A DNA stretch of 64,000 bases from Nostoc sp. XA010 (GCF_020829625.1 NZ_JAIVFX010000003.1:372001-436000); one strand, 5' to 3'. Counted from the first letter of the stretch, positions 30,262 to 38,780 are shown. Translations and numbers: made by a program. Notes: generated from the letters alone by a model not told the origin.

Positions 30262-31056
30262 TCAAGAGCGTTGGCGTAGTTTTAAAACAGCACCTGAAAT
30301 ACCAAAAGCTAATATAGCTAAGGTCAAAGTTGGTTCAGGAGCTGCAACAATAGTTACCTTATTAATAGCCAAACCGTATTCTGGATTAGAACTGCTAAAA
30401 ACGAGTCGTGAGATGTTTGCAGTGTCACTACGAACCCCCAAGAATACTGCTGAGTTATCTAATGCTAGCGACGAAGTACTGAGAACTGAGAAACTACCCA
30501 ACAAGTTATTGCTGCTATCAAAAGCGTTGATAAAAGTTTCTACTTCTAAATTACTAATATCTATAGCTATCTGAGTACCAGCGCCATAAACAGGCTGGGC
30601 AAAACTAATGCTCAAAGGTTCTCCGTTCCCCTGAGTACGAGGATCAGGAGAACCAGGAGGAAGAGGTTGAAATCCTGTTGGGTTTATACCTCCGAAGAGA
30701 ATAAAATCTCCTTGGGCGAAGTTAGTCCGAATACCAGGTGGAGGTAACGTTTGAAATATAAACGGTGGAGTAATCTGAGGATTTTTAGCTGGAGTTATAT
30801 TTACATCTAAGCCTAAACCACCTTGGGATGTTGCTGAAAAAGAGTTAGGTAAAAAAACAGAAAAGTCAGGCGTAGAGGGATTAAATACTTTACCTAAACT
30901 TTCCCAATCAACTTGATCATTACCTCCTAAAAGAGCGCGTTCATTTACTAAAAATGTAGCTGCTCTAACTGGTAATGGCAGAACCGTTATTATTGCTGTA
31001 ATTGCTGTTAAGTATCTAGCAGATAACTTGAATAATTTATTTATCGTAAATGCCAC
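30262..31056 (-). CDS. exported PEP-CTERM protein
   Basis: 264 residues from a GTG at 31056, chosen because AGGA lies 9 nt upstream and the next residues form a signal peptide (KLFKLSARYLTAITAIITVL, ending VRAATF); the frame stays open further upstream to 31170 but reads poorly there. Mature part of about 200 residues is rich in Ser, Asn, Pro and beta pattern with no known domain. C-terminus is a sorting signal: APEPTLTLAILAFGISGAVL followed by KLRQRS. PEP-CTERM proteins are exported and processed by exosortase, often tied to extracellular polysaccharide. It lies next to the RTX gene and a few kb from a glycosyltransferase. Confidence 0.78.
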   Translation of the reverse strand: MAFTINKLFKLSARYLTAITAIITVLPLPVRAATFLVNERALLGGNDQVDWESLGKVFNPSTPDFSVFLPNSFSATSQGGLGLDVNITPAKNPQITPPFIFQTLPPPGIRTNFAQGDFILFGGINPTGFQPLPPGSPDPRTQGNGEPLSISFAQPVYGAGTQIAIDISNLEVETFINAFDSSNNLLGSFSVLSTSSLALDNSAVFLGVRSDTANISRLVFSSSNPEYGLAINKVTIVAAPEPTLTLAILAFGISGAVLKLRQRS

Positions 31057-31327
31057 AAGGTTGAGTCCTAATTTTTTTAGAATAATATCATCAAAATGAA
31101 GTAATTCAACACTCAGGATGAGGCAGTGCCTTACTCTAGTCGAAAGAGCTAAAGCAACTGCCATGTTCAATAGTTATGTTGCAAAAACTTTTTCAGGGCT
31201 AGCATCTGAGAACTGATAAGATTTATACTTGTATCAGCCCAACCTCTTTTTTTGCAACATAACTTTTACTCTGGAAACAAATTGCGAAAAGTTTTAACTT
31301 GTGATGGAGTTGTGCCTTTTAGGAATT

Positions 31328-32731
31328 TTACACCAACTGAATATTCACATTGGGTGAGAGATTTTCAACGAAGGCAAGTTGATTTCCTAAGAAAGACAAG
31401 TTACCAGTAGAGGCGTTGTAGGAAAAGTCGCTACTATTAGTAGTACCAAACCCTACTTTAGAAACTTGGATCACGTCGCCCTCAACAAAGTTGTAATCTT
31501 TGATGATGTCAACACCCTCGTTAGTACTGTTGAAAGTAAAGTTATCTGCACCAATGCCACCTGTAAGAACATCGTTACCTTCTCCACCAATAATGGAGTC
31601 ATCGCCATCATTACCGAATAATTGGTTATTTTGGTCATCGCCAGCAATGATGTCACTTTCATTGGTGCCGATGACATTGACAAAGTTGAGTACATTAAAT
31701 GTCAATGTCCCAAGTTGGGGAACGTTATTGGCAGAGATACTTTCGGCTTCTAGGTCAGCGGTGATAGATACGCCAGCCAAAGATTCGGACGCATCTATGG
31801 TATTGTTGGCAACGCTGGCATCAGCAATAACTGTTTCTATTTTGAAGATTTGGTCTGTTCCAAATCCATCAGCTTTGGTAATTGTCCCTACACCTGAGAG
31901 GGTAATGCCTACACCTAGTTCGCTGTAGTCGGCGGTATCAATACCATCTCCGCCATCGATGCTGTCGTCACCCTGACTGCCCTTGAAGATGTCATCGCCA
32001 TCATTACCGAATAATTGGTTATTTTGGTCGTCGCCAGCAATGATGTCACTTTCATTGGTGCCGATGACATTGACAAAGTTGAGTACATTAAATGTCAATG
32101 TCCCAAGTTGGGGAACGTTATTGGCAGAGATACTTTCGGCTTCTAGGTCAGCGGTGATAGATACGCCAGCCAAAGATTCGGACGCATCTATGGTATTGTT
32201 GGCAACGCTGGCATCAGCAATAACTGTTTCTATTTTGAAGATTTGGTCTGTTCCAAATCCATCAGCTTTGGTAATTGTCCCTACACCTGAGAGGGTGATG
32301 CCTACACCTAGTTCGCTGTAGTCGGCGGTATCAATACCATCTCCGCCATCGATGCTGTCGTCACCCTGACTGCCATTGAAGGTGTCATCGCCTGCACCAC
32401 CTATTAACGTGTCATTGCCCAGTCCACCGTCAATCACGTCATTGCCACCTCTACCATCAATTAGGTCATCACCAGCCAGACCAGTTAATTGATTATTTTG
32501 ACTATCGCCCTTAATGCTGTCAGCATTATTTGTGTTCCCATCAAGAATATTACCACTATTGATTACGTTGTTTTCCTGCTCAAGCAAGCTTGTAGCATTG
32601 CTTCCATCAAAAAGATTACCACCAAGGATTAGGTTATTTTCCTGGTCAAGCAAGCTTTTAGCATTGCCTCCAAAAACAAGATTACCATTAAGGATGGAGA
32701 CAGTATCTTCAGGAGTTAGAACAGTAAGCAT
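31328..32731 (-). CDS. RTX calcium-binding protein with recent internal duplication
   Basis: 467 residues from the ATG at 32731 (MLTVLTPEDT), with AAAGG 8 nt upstream. Residues about 10-75 hold short repeats (NLVFGGNAKSLLDQENN, NLFDGSNATSLLEQENN). Then RTX nonapeptides (GDDLIDGRGGNDVIDGGLGN, GNDTLIGGAGDDTF) alternate with two copies of a 131-residue unit (DYSELGVGITLSGVGTITKA through NNQLFGNDGDD) that are nearly identical at DNA level. Ends with a type-I-secretion-like tail. No signal peptide. Probably a secreted or surface Ca-binding protein; function unknown. Confidence 0.85.
   Translation of the reverse strand: MLTVLTPEDTVSILNGNLVFGGNAKSLLDQENNLILGGNLFDGSNATSLLEQENNVINSGNILDGNTNNADSIKGDSQNNQLTGLAGDDLIDGRGGNDVIDGGLGNDTLIGGAGDDTFNGSQGDDSIDGGDGIDTADYSELGVGITLSGVGTITKADGFGTDQIFKIETVIADASVANNTIDASESLAGVSITADLEAESISANNVPQLGTLTFNVLNFVNVIGTNESDIIAGDDQNNQLFGNDGDDIFKGSQGDDSIDGGDGIDTADYSELGVGITLSGVGTITKADGFGTDQIFKIETVIADASVANNTIDASESLAGVSITADLEAESISANNVPQLGTLTFNVLNFVNVIGTNESDIIAGDDQNNQLFGNDGDDSIIGGEGNDVLTGGIGADNFTFNSTNEGVDIIKDYNFVEGDVIQVSKVGFGTTNSSDFSYNASTGNLSFLGNQLAFVENLSPNVNIQLV
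31598..32383. repeat. 393-bp tandem duplication inside the RTX gene
   Basis: 31598-31990 and 31991-32383 match with about four differences. 393 is a multiple of three, so the frame is kept (131 codons). Confidence 0.9.
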
Positions 32732-33378
32732 AATATATACCTTTGTATTTTTACATATCAAATGTATTTGACCGTTGTAATACTTGCATGATAAAAGCCC
32801 TTAAATTATAAATTTTTCATGAAATCATCTTAAACATAATTAATGTTCTTTTATATATCTGATCAACAAAAGATGCATAATGATTTAGGTTTCTCAAAAT
32901 TGCGTTCTTACATCGAAAACATGGAGAAGTAATAACATTAGGAATTATATACTTTAGGACTTTAGGATTTACGCATTGACAAGAAATACCAAATATGGAT
33001 AAAGGTTAAAAACCATATCTTTTGTAAAGGCAGAGCATTGCTTAACACCTAGAGCATGGTATATTTACGATAATTAAGAAAAGCCTGAAAACTTCCTATG
33101 CATCGTTAATTTAATGCACATCACTATGCTGTATAGTACGTAAGTCACACACTTATCTTATTTACGACACATTGCGCGTAGGAAGACGCTCAAAGGGGTA
33201 CGCCAACGTCTTCTGGTGTATCTGCTCGCATCTCCGACTTACTTGGATAATTTCGGATGCATTACCGCAAATGCGCTGATACTTTATTTTTGCCTCTTCA
33301 TAAAATCCGCAAAAACACCGTTACGCTATTTGAACTTGTGATCAAAACTTAGAGCATCCAGTTTATTAGGGCGTGTTT
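32732..33378. other. intergenic region
   Basis: About 650 bp between divergent genes; AT-rich near the RTX start, with GC-richer repeat-like sequence at 33175-33240 (GCGTAGGAAGACGCTC). No gene seen. Confidence 0.45.
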
Positions 33379-33612
33379 ATGACCAACCCTGTAAAGACGG
33401 TTATCCAAGTCAATCTGGAGATGGCTCTAGAAGTAGCTCATGAATTGGAGCTTGCTCCATACACTCAACTCGGTGCTTATTGTTTGGAGATTTTGCGGCA
33501 GATAGGATGTGCTGGTACTGAACTCCCACTCAACTTACAAACTCGCGATCAGCAACTAAACTTTATCACAGGCTTTGCGTCTTATGCTTTTGGGGAGGTA
33601 CAAAGTGTATAA
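33379..33612 (+). CDS. small hypothetical protein, first gene of a coupled pair
   Basis: 77 residues from the ATG at 33379 with AGGG upstream. Soluble, mostly helical (VNLEMALEVAHELELAPYTQ, LEILRQIGCAGTELPLNL). No family recognised. Its last eight bases overlap the start of the next gene, whose Shine-Dalgarno GGAGG lies inside this gene, so the two are translated together. The size and coupling recall toxin-antitoxin or phage-type gene pairs, but I see no motif of either. Confidence 0.6.
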   Translation: MTNPVKTVIQVNLEMALEVAHELELAPYTQLGAYCLEILRQIGCAGTELPLNLQTRDQQLNFITGFASYAFGEVQSV

Positions 33613-33886
33613 AGCATTAATTGAAGATATATTTTCCGATCGAGAAGAGGCAGAAGAAACTACTTTTCCTGCCACAGATAAAGATTTGTTAGTTTTAACA
33701 GAAAAATTTTTAGGGTTTGAAATCCCTTCAAAGGTTTTCTTACAAGCTATAGCCATTGCTGATTACGATGGTGCAGGTGCTTTTCGCTACGTTGATAATT
33801 ATTTGACTACTCTCAAAAATAAGAAGAAACTTAAGCATAAGAAATTACTTGTGTTAGGTGCTTCAACTAAATACGACAATAATTGA
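33605..33886 (+). CDS. small hypothetical protein, second gene of a coupled pair
   Basis: 93 residues from a GTG at 33605 with GGAGG six nt upstream; earlier in-frame starts lie inside the first gene without a ribosome site. N-terminal half acidic (LIEDIFSDREEAEETTFPAT), C-terminal end very basic (NKKKLKHKKLLV). No family recognised. Overlaps 33379-33612 by eight bases. Confidence 0.6.
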   Translation: MYKALIEDIFSDREEAEETTFPATDKDLLVLTEKFLGFEIPSKVFLQAIAIADYDGAGAFRYVDNYLTTLKNKKKLKHKKLLVLGASTKYDNN

Positions 33887-33950
33887 TGTGTTTCTTTACA
33901 AGTTAACCTTGAACCCATCCGATTTAAATAAGATAATTTGTACAGCCGAT

Positions 33951-33979
33951 GTAGAGACGTTGCAATACAATGTCTCTAC
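33951..33979. repeat. GTAGAGAC palindromic repeat
   Basis: GTAGAGACGTTG pairs with CAATGTCTCTAC (one G-U) around a 5-nt loop; a dispersed Nostoc-type palindrome in the gap before the glycosyltransferase. Confidence 0.6.
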
Positions 33980-34153
33980 ACACATCTCTCGCACACCGAC
34001 AAGAAAGCACAATTAGAGTTTATCTAGAAGCTAGTACCTCTGCGCGGAAGTCAAAAGTCAAAACGCTTTTTCATTGATTTCAAATGGTTGTGCTATTTTC
34101 CACCGTATTGTAATAGTGCTGGGATTTTGATTAAATCAAATATTTTTAGGTTA

Positions 34154-35371
34154 TTACTCTCTTTTAAGACACACTTGCTCATAACTTTTACCAGCAATAT
34201 CCCAAGTGAATTCTGTTTCTACCAGTTGTCTGCCTTTGTGAGACAACTCTGAACGCAGATGTGGATGCTCAAATAGTTGACTAATAGCGGTGATGTACTC
34301 TGCCGGTTTATTTGCTCGTAATGCTCGCAATGGATGACTAGCACCATCTACGGCTAATCCTTCTAAACCGCGATCGCTAGCTACTATCGGTACACCAGCT
34401 GCCATTGCCTCTAAAGTTTTATTTTTAATGCCAAACCCTGTCCGCATCGGTACAACGCAGATGGTAGATTGATGTAAGTATTCTACCATCGAAGGTACAC
34501 GCCCAATTACATTAATTCCTAGTTTTTGATCAAGTGCTAAAACTTCAGGCACCGGATGAGAACCGACAATATCGAAAGTTGCATCAGGATACAATTTTTG
34601 GATTTCTGGCAAAACTTCGTTGCTAAAAAAGCAGACAGCATCAATGTTTGCTAAATTATCCATTGCACCGATAAAAATTAAACGGTGTCCACCTGGATCG
34701 GTGGTACGCTTGGGGAAAGAAACTAAATCTACACCATTAGGAATAACTGTAATTTCACTATTGGGATTAAATTCTTGTAGTTGAATTTTATCTTCTTCTG
34801 TTGTCGCAACAATTGCCGAAAACTTAGCACAGTAGTTTTGCTCATAACGCCGCAAAAGGGGCAGATTAATTTTGTCTCTGAATGAATTTTCTGAAATTCC
34901 TGTTGCTAGTTGGTTTAGACAAGTAGCGTAAACAGAACTATGAATATTAACTATAGTTTTTAGTTGTTTGGGAAAATGCGAACGTACATAAATTTCATTG
35001 ACGCTATGTTCGCAGGTAATTACATCACATTTCCCCGCCTCCACCCAGTTATCAACCCATGTTTGCATCTCAACTGAGTAGCGGTTGAGTACGCTTGGTG
35101 GTGTTCCCTGTTGCAAAAATTTACCAAATCGCTGTATTTTCTTCAATATTCCGGTAGTTTGAGAATCTGGCGGGCGTTCAAAAATGGCTAGATGATCCAC
35201 ACAATCGCGTAATCCTGCTACTTCTGCGTCTGTAACATCACCCTCGCGTTGAGTCGCCAGGGTAATACTATGGCGTTGACTGAGATATTTAAGTAAATTA
35301 AATGTCCTGACTTGGGTTCCCCCGCGCGTTGGTGGGTAGGGAAAGGTGGAAGAGAGCATTAAAATGTTCAT
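34154..35371 (-). CDS. GT4 family glycosyltransferase
   Basis: 405 residues with the two-Rossmann (GT-B) layout. N-terminus ILMLSSTFPYPPTRGGTQVR is the usual acceptor-side glycine loop; the C-terminal domain begins at ITVIPNGVDLVSFP, has LIFIGAMDN (with Asn-Ile-Asp after) and the nucleotide-sugar E-x7-E-like block GFGIKNKTLEAMAAGVPIVAS. Soluble or peripheral. Resembles enzymes that extend exopolysaccharide or glycan chains; sugar and acceptor unknown. Stand-alone; a PEP-CTERM gene lies 3 kb away, and PEP-CTERM systems often associate with such enzymes. Confidence 0.88.
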   Translation of the reverse strand: MNILMLSSTFPYPPTRGGTQVRTFNLLKYLSQRHSITLATQREGDVTDAEVAGLRDCVDHLAIFERPPDSQTTGILKKIQRFGKFLQQGTPPSVLNRYSVEMQTWVDNWVEAGKCDVITCEHSVNEIYVRSHFPKQLKTIVNIHSSVYATCLNQLATGISENSFRDKINLPLLRRYEQNYCAKFSAIVATTEEDKIQLQEFNPNSEITVIPNGVDLVSFPKRTTDPGGHRLIFIGAMDNLANIDAVCFFSNEVLPEIQKLYPDATFDIVGSHPVPEVLALDQKLGINVIGRVPSMVEYLHQSTICVVPMRTGFGIKNKTLEAMAAGVPIVASDRGLEGLAVDGASHPLRALRANKPAEYITAISQLFEHPHLRSELSHKGRQLVETEFTWDIAGKSYEQVCLKRE

Positions 35372-35519
35372 ATAAGTGATGCATTAAATGTGATATATAC
35401 AGCATCACCTCATTGAAGGCTGTATGTCATTATTTGATTTACAGCAGTTTTCAAATGAATAGACCTCTCTCATTTTAGGGACTTCCAAAAAATAATTTAT
35501 CTTAACCTGAAAGCTATGT

Positions 35520-35648
35520 CCCGCAAGGAACTAAAGTTCCTTGCTAATAGCGAAAGTCATCTGAAGATGACTAAATATATATCTAAAAATCTTTAGTCTA
35601 CTTGAGTAGACTTTAGCTAAAAGCCAAAGAACTTTAGTTCAAGGCGGG
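35520..35648. repeat. multi-hairpin MITE-like element, copy 1
   Basis: 129 bp with inverted ends (CCCGCAAGGAACTAAAGTT at the left, AACTTTAGTTCAAGGCGGG at the right). Inside are hairpins AGTCATC-TGAA-GATGACT and AGTCTAC-TTGA-GTAGACT. Related copies: 38869-38922 (right half) and 53033-53148. Confidence 0.75.
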
Positions 35649-35676
35649 TGAGTTAGGCAACAGTTAAGCTATTTGT

Positions 35677-35715
35677 AACTTAAGTTGACACAGGTGACAG
35701 ATGTACGCCCCTATA
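35677..35715. repeat. 39-nt dispersed repeat, copy 1
   Basis: Inverted copy at 57869-57907 with four mismatches; the last 20 nt (GACAGATGTACGCCCCTATA) are identical. Confidence 0.7.
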
Positions 35716-35744
35716 ATGGGATATTTTTTGACTTTGATTACAGA

Positions 35745-36377
35745 TTACAGCATAATCAAACCCAATCTGACACCCACAGCAACAGCCTCGGTACGGCTGG
35801 AGACACTGAGCTTTTGAAAAATGGATGAAAGATGAAATTTGACAGTATGCTCCGAAATGTGCAAGCCTTTAGCGATCGCTTTATTCCCCAACCCAGAACC
35901 AAGCATACCTAAAACCTCTATTTCGCGTGGTGTCAAGGTTTGTACGGGATTCGCCACCACTTTTTCTCGGATAGACAGTAATTCTATAGCATCCGGGTGC
36001 AACACCACCAAACCAAAAGCGATCGCTTCCACAGCAGCAACAATTTCTGACTCCGTGCTAGTGCTGGGCAATATCCCCCGGATACCAGAACGTAACCCCG
36101 TCTCTAAATCGATGCTGTCAAGTTCCTCAACAATGACGATCATTCCTAATGGATATTGCTGTTCTTGAATAACCAGCAATTTTTCCCACACCGATTGTTG
36201 AAGATTGCCACTCAAATCTACCAGCACCACATCTGGTTGTAATTGCCCAATTTCACTCGCCAATACATCCAAATCGGATGCACTCCCCACAACCGTTAGC
36301 CGAGGATTGGTAGTTACTACAGCTGATAACCCTGCCCGCACTACAGGGGAAGTGGCAACTACCATCACCCGGATCAT
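35745..36377 (-). CDS. LuxR-type response regulator with degenerate receiver pocket
   Basis: 210 residues. Receiver-like domain at 1-120: the acidic pair that binds Mg2+ is replaced (VVATSP, Ala8-Thr9), the acceptor Asp54 is kept (VVLVDLSG), and the conserved Lys position reads Ser (GILPSTST). It is thus probably not controlled by ordinary phosphorylation. Output domain at about 145-205 is a complete LuxR/FixJ HTH (LTPREIEVLGMLGSGLGNKA, EHTVKFHLSSIFQKL). Its start overlaps the stop of the upstream protease by four bases (ATGA), so the two are translationally coupled. Likely a DNA-binding regulator working with the protease pair. Confidence 0.88.
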   Translation of the reverse strand: MIRVMVVATSPVVRAGLSAVVTTNPRLTVVGSASDLDVLASEIGQLQPDVVLVDLSGNLQQSVWEKLLVIQEQQYPLGMIVIVEELDSIDLETGLRSGIRGILPSTSTESEIVAAVEAIAFGLVVLHPDAIELLSIREKVVANPVQTLTPREIEVLGMLGSGLGNKAIAKGLHISEHTVKFHLSSIFQKLSVSSRTEAVAVGVRLGLIML

Positions 36378-37210
36378 GTCGCCTCCACAGCAGTTTTACC
36401 AGACTGCACCTCAACATAAATCACAAATTGTTGTCTACCGCGTAGGAGTTGTAGCGGCACAGAACCTTTACTGTCATGGAGATATTTAGTTAAATCATTC
36501 ATGCTAGTGAATAATCGCCCCGAAACTCCAATTAAAACATCACCGATTTGCACACCAGCAATTTCTGCCCCACTGCCAGGTAAAATTGATAACACCAATA
36601 AACCCAAGCTACGCCTACTTAAAAGCACAGGTTGCAGTGTAACTCCCAGTTGCGGACGACTATTTCCCTGTAAAAAACGCTCAACGGTATTGCTGGGAAC
36701 TGCCACAGCCAAACCATTAACAATCATCGTATTAATTCCTACGACTCCGCCTTGACAATCGGCAAGTGGCCCTCCAGAGTTTCCAGGATATAGCTGCAAA
36801 TCAGCCATAACAGCCCGTGGATTATTTGCATAGATAATTCCAGTTGTCACAGCACCACTGTCAGCAAAGGGATTACCCACCGCTAAAACTAATTCACCCA
36901 CTCGTAGCGCCTCAGAATTACCAATAGTTGCAGTAGTTAAATTAGCGGCGACAATTTTTAGGGCTGCTAAATCCTGCTGTGGATCAAATTGTGTACGCAC
37001 CGCATCAAATACCCTTCCGTCTGCCAATTCCACAGTTGCGCGGTTGCTGGTTGCGACATGGGCATTAGTAATAATTAGTCCGTCAGGTTGCCAAATTACA
37101 CCGGAACCGACTCCCAGAGAGCCGCTTTTCACTTTAACAGTGCAATCGCGTAGTTTAGCAGCTACCTCTGTCAATTCAGCAGCGATGTTAGTTAATGTTG
37201 TGTTTGCCAT
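36374..37210 (-). CDS. trypsin-like (HtrA-type) serine protease with PDZ domain
   Basis: 278 residues from the ATG at 37210 (MANTTLTN). No signal peptide or membrane segment, so probably cytoplasmic, unlike classical DegP. Catalytic triad intact: His51 (IITNAHVAT), Asp80 (DPQQDLAAL), Ser145 (YPGNSGGPLAD). A PDZ domain covers about 180-265 (QLGVTLQPV, LLVLSILPGSGAEIAGVQIG, DVLIGVSGRLFTS). It is coupled to the downstream regulator gene by a 4-bp overlap. Upstream, across a tandem repeat array, lies a paralogue lacking the active-site His and Ser, suggesting a regulatory pair. Confidence 0.9.
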   Translation of the reverse strand: MANTTLTNIAAELTEVAAKLRDCTVKVKSGSLGVGSGVIWQPDGLIITNAHVATSNRATVELADGRVFDAVRTQFDPQQDLAALKIVAANLTTATIGNSEALRVGELVLAVGNPFADSGAVTTGIIYANNPRAVMADLQLYPGNSGGPLADCQGGVVGINTMIVNGLAVAVPSNTVERFLQGNSRPQLGVTLQPVLLSRRSLGLLVLSILPGSGAEIAGVQIGDVLIGVSGRLFTSMNDLTKYLHDSKGSVPLQLLRGRQQFVIYVEVQSGKTAVEAT

Positions 37211-37687
37211 GTTATACAATTTTTCCCCATGTCAAAGTAGAATCTATTGGCTGACAATAGTTTTTAGTCGGGTTGGGATAATTGAGAATACTGCAAGATA
37301 TCAGTCAACCCAACTTTAAAAAGCAAATTCTGACGGTTCCGAGTTTAAAGCTTGAACGTTTGAGTAAAAAGGTAGAAGTTCCAAGTTCAGAAGCTCAACG
37401 TTCGAGTAAAAAGGTAGAAGTTCCGAGTTCAGAAGCTCAACATTCGAGTAAAAAGATGGAAGTTCCGAGTTCAGAAGCTCAACGTTCGAGTAAAAAGGTA
37501 GAAGTTCCGAGTTCAGAGGTTCAACGTTCGAGCAAAAAGGTAGAAGTTCCGAGTTCAGAGGTTCAACGTTCGAGCAAAAAGGTGGAAGTTCCGAGTTCAG
37601 AGGTCAAAGTTTCGAGTTCAGAAGCTCAAATGAATAAAAAATTTAGATAAATCTTGACAGAGCTAGTTAAACCCATCCCAAATTGGA
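37211..37687. other. intergenic region between the two HtrA-like genes
   Basis: Dominated by the 42-bp tandem array. The promoter of the active protease gene should lie between 37215 and 37350. Confidence 0.5.
37363..37614. repeat. tandem array, six 42-bp units
   Basis: 42-bp units containing GTTCCGAGTTCAGAAGCTCA and CGAGTAAAAAGGTAGAA; each splits into two 21-bp halves that both carry TTCGAGT/CCGAGTT. Open on the plus strand as 14-residue repeats (KKVEVPSSEAQRSS) but without a proper start, so probably noncoding. It separates the two HtrA-like genes. Confidence 0.85.
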
Positions 37688-38599
37688 TTATTCTTCCTTG
37701 GTAGGTCGTTCGCCAACTGCGATCGCTAACTCAATTAACACTCCACCTCGGACAGCTTGTACATTGAGAGTTTTACCGATGCGATCGCTACTATTGAGCA
37801 GCGCCAGTACATCACCTGTATCGCCCACAGTTACGCCATCGAACGTTACCAAAACATCGCCAAGCAGCACACCTGCATTGTCAGCAGGCCCAGAAGATTC
37901 AACATTAACGACAATTACCCCAGTTGCAGAAGTTAAATTGAGAGCGGTTTTCAGATTCTTAGGTAAGCGTACAGGTTGCATTCCCACACCCAAGTAGCCT
38001 TTTGAAATGCGTCCTTTTGCTACTAATTGGTCAACCACGCGATCGACTGTAGCAGTGGGAATAGTCAAAGCAGTACCACGCCGCCCCGATGTATTCATGC
38101 CTACAACAAAACCAGCAGCATCTACGAGCGGCCCGCCTGCAAAACCAGAGTAAAGGGTGATGTCTGGGCGGATGAATTGGTCAATATTCCCGCCATTCAT
38201 ACTGCGCCAAGCACCGCTAACCACACTCACCGCACCCATCGCCGCCCTTAAATCACCTTCGCTACCTCTCGCCAGTCCTAACACTAGATGACCAACTTTG
38301 AGTGTTTTGGCATCGCCAACTTTTGCCACAGGAATTTCTACATTTTCTAGCTTAAAAACAGCGATATCGGTGCTAGAGTCATGACCAACGAGTGGTACTG
38401 GTGCAGTACTACCATTTGATAGAGTGATAGTGATGTCGTCATAGCGCTGGAGTGACTCATCAGAGGTAACAATGATGCCATTACGCCAGTGAATACCACT
38501 TGGGGAAACACGAGTACCCGCATTAACTGCAACCACAGCACTTCCAGCTTGTTCTACGGTATCAGCTAAACTGTTGGATAAAGCCAGTAATGAAGACAT
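37688..38599 (-). CDS. HtrA-like pseudo-protease with PDZ domain
   Basis: 303 residues from the ATG at 38599 (MSSLLALSN); an ATG at 38683 adds 28 poorly conserved residues. The trypsin-like fold is recognisable by its loops, but the catalytic His is Glu48 (IIVTSDESL in place of TNAHV) and the catalytic Ser is Ala154 (YSGFAGGPLVD in place of GNSGGPL); Asp78 (SSTDIAVFKL) remains. PDZ domain at about 200-295 (GYLGVGMQPV, GVIVVNVESSGPADNAGVLL, GDVLVTFDGV). No signal peptide. Likely binds peptides or the active paralogue rather than cutting. Same strand as the protease and regulator downstream. Confidence 0.87.
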   Translation of the reverse strand: MSSLLALSNSLADTVEQAGSAVVAVNAGTRVSPSGIHWRNGIIVTSDESLQRYDDITITLSNGSTAPVPLVGHDSSTDIAVFKLENVEIPVAKVGDAKTLKVGHLVLGLARGSEGDLRAAMGAVSVVSGAWRSMNGGNIDQFIRPDITLYSGFAGGPLVDAAGFVVGMNTSGRRGTALTIPTATVDRVVDQLVAKGRISKGYLGVGMQPVRLPKNLKTALNLTSATGVIVVNVESSGPADNAGVLLGDVLVTFDGVTVGDTGDVLALLNSSDRIGKTLNVQAVRGGVLIELAIAVGERPTKEE

Positions 38600-38752
38600 A
38601 AGATTTTCCGCAAACGTTCTTAGATGTTCATATCGTCCCGTTTTATCAACCCAGATGGCATCGGAAAAATGGGGAGAATTCATCCTAGAAAAATGGCTAG
38701 TGGCCCTTTGGGGAAGTCAAAAGTCAAAAGTCAAAAATCAAACTACTTTCTA

Positions 38753-38780
38753 GTACAGACGCGATTAATCGCGTCTGTAC
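38753..38780. repeat. perfect 28-bp palindrome
   Basis: GTACAGACGCGATT followed directly by its reverse complement AATCGCGTCTGTAC. Dispersed palindrome type; noncoding. Confidence 0.8.

Larger units (their letters stand above)
35372..35744. other. intergenic region filled by repeats
   Basis: Contains the multi-hairpin element 35520-35648 and the 39-nt repeat 35677-35715. No gene. Confidence 0.55.

Noticed and set aside
31500..32321. Long plus-strand frames opposite the RTX gene
   Set aside because: They mirror the minus-strand RTX codons and the 393-bp duplication; no start signals.
37282..37650. 122-codon KKVEVPSSE repeat protein
   Set aside because: Start is not convincing and the sequence is the 42-bp array; antisense to the protease cluster.
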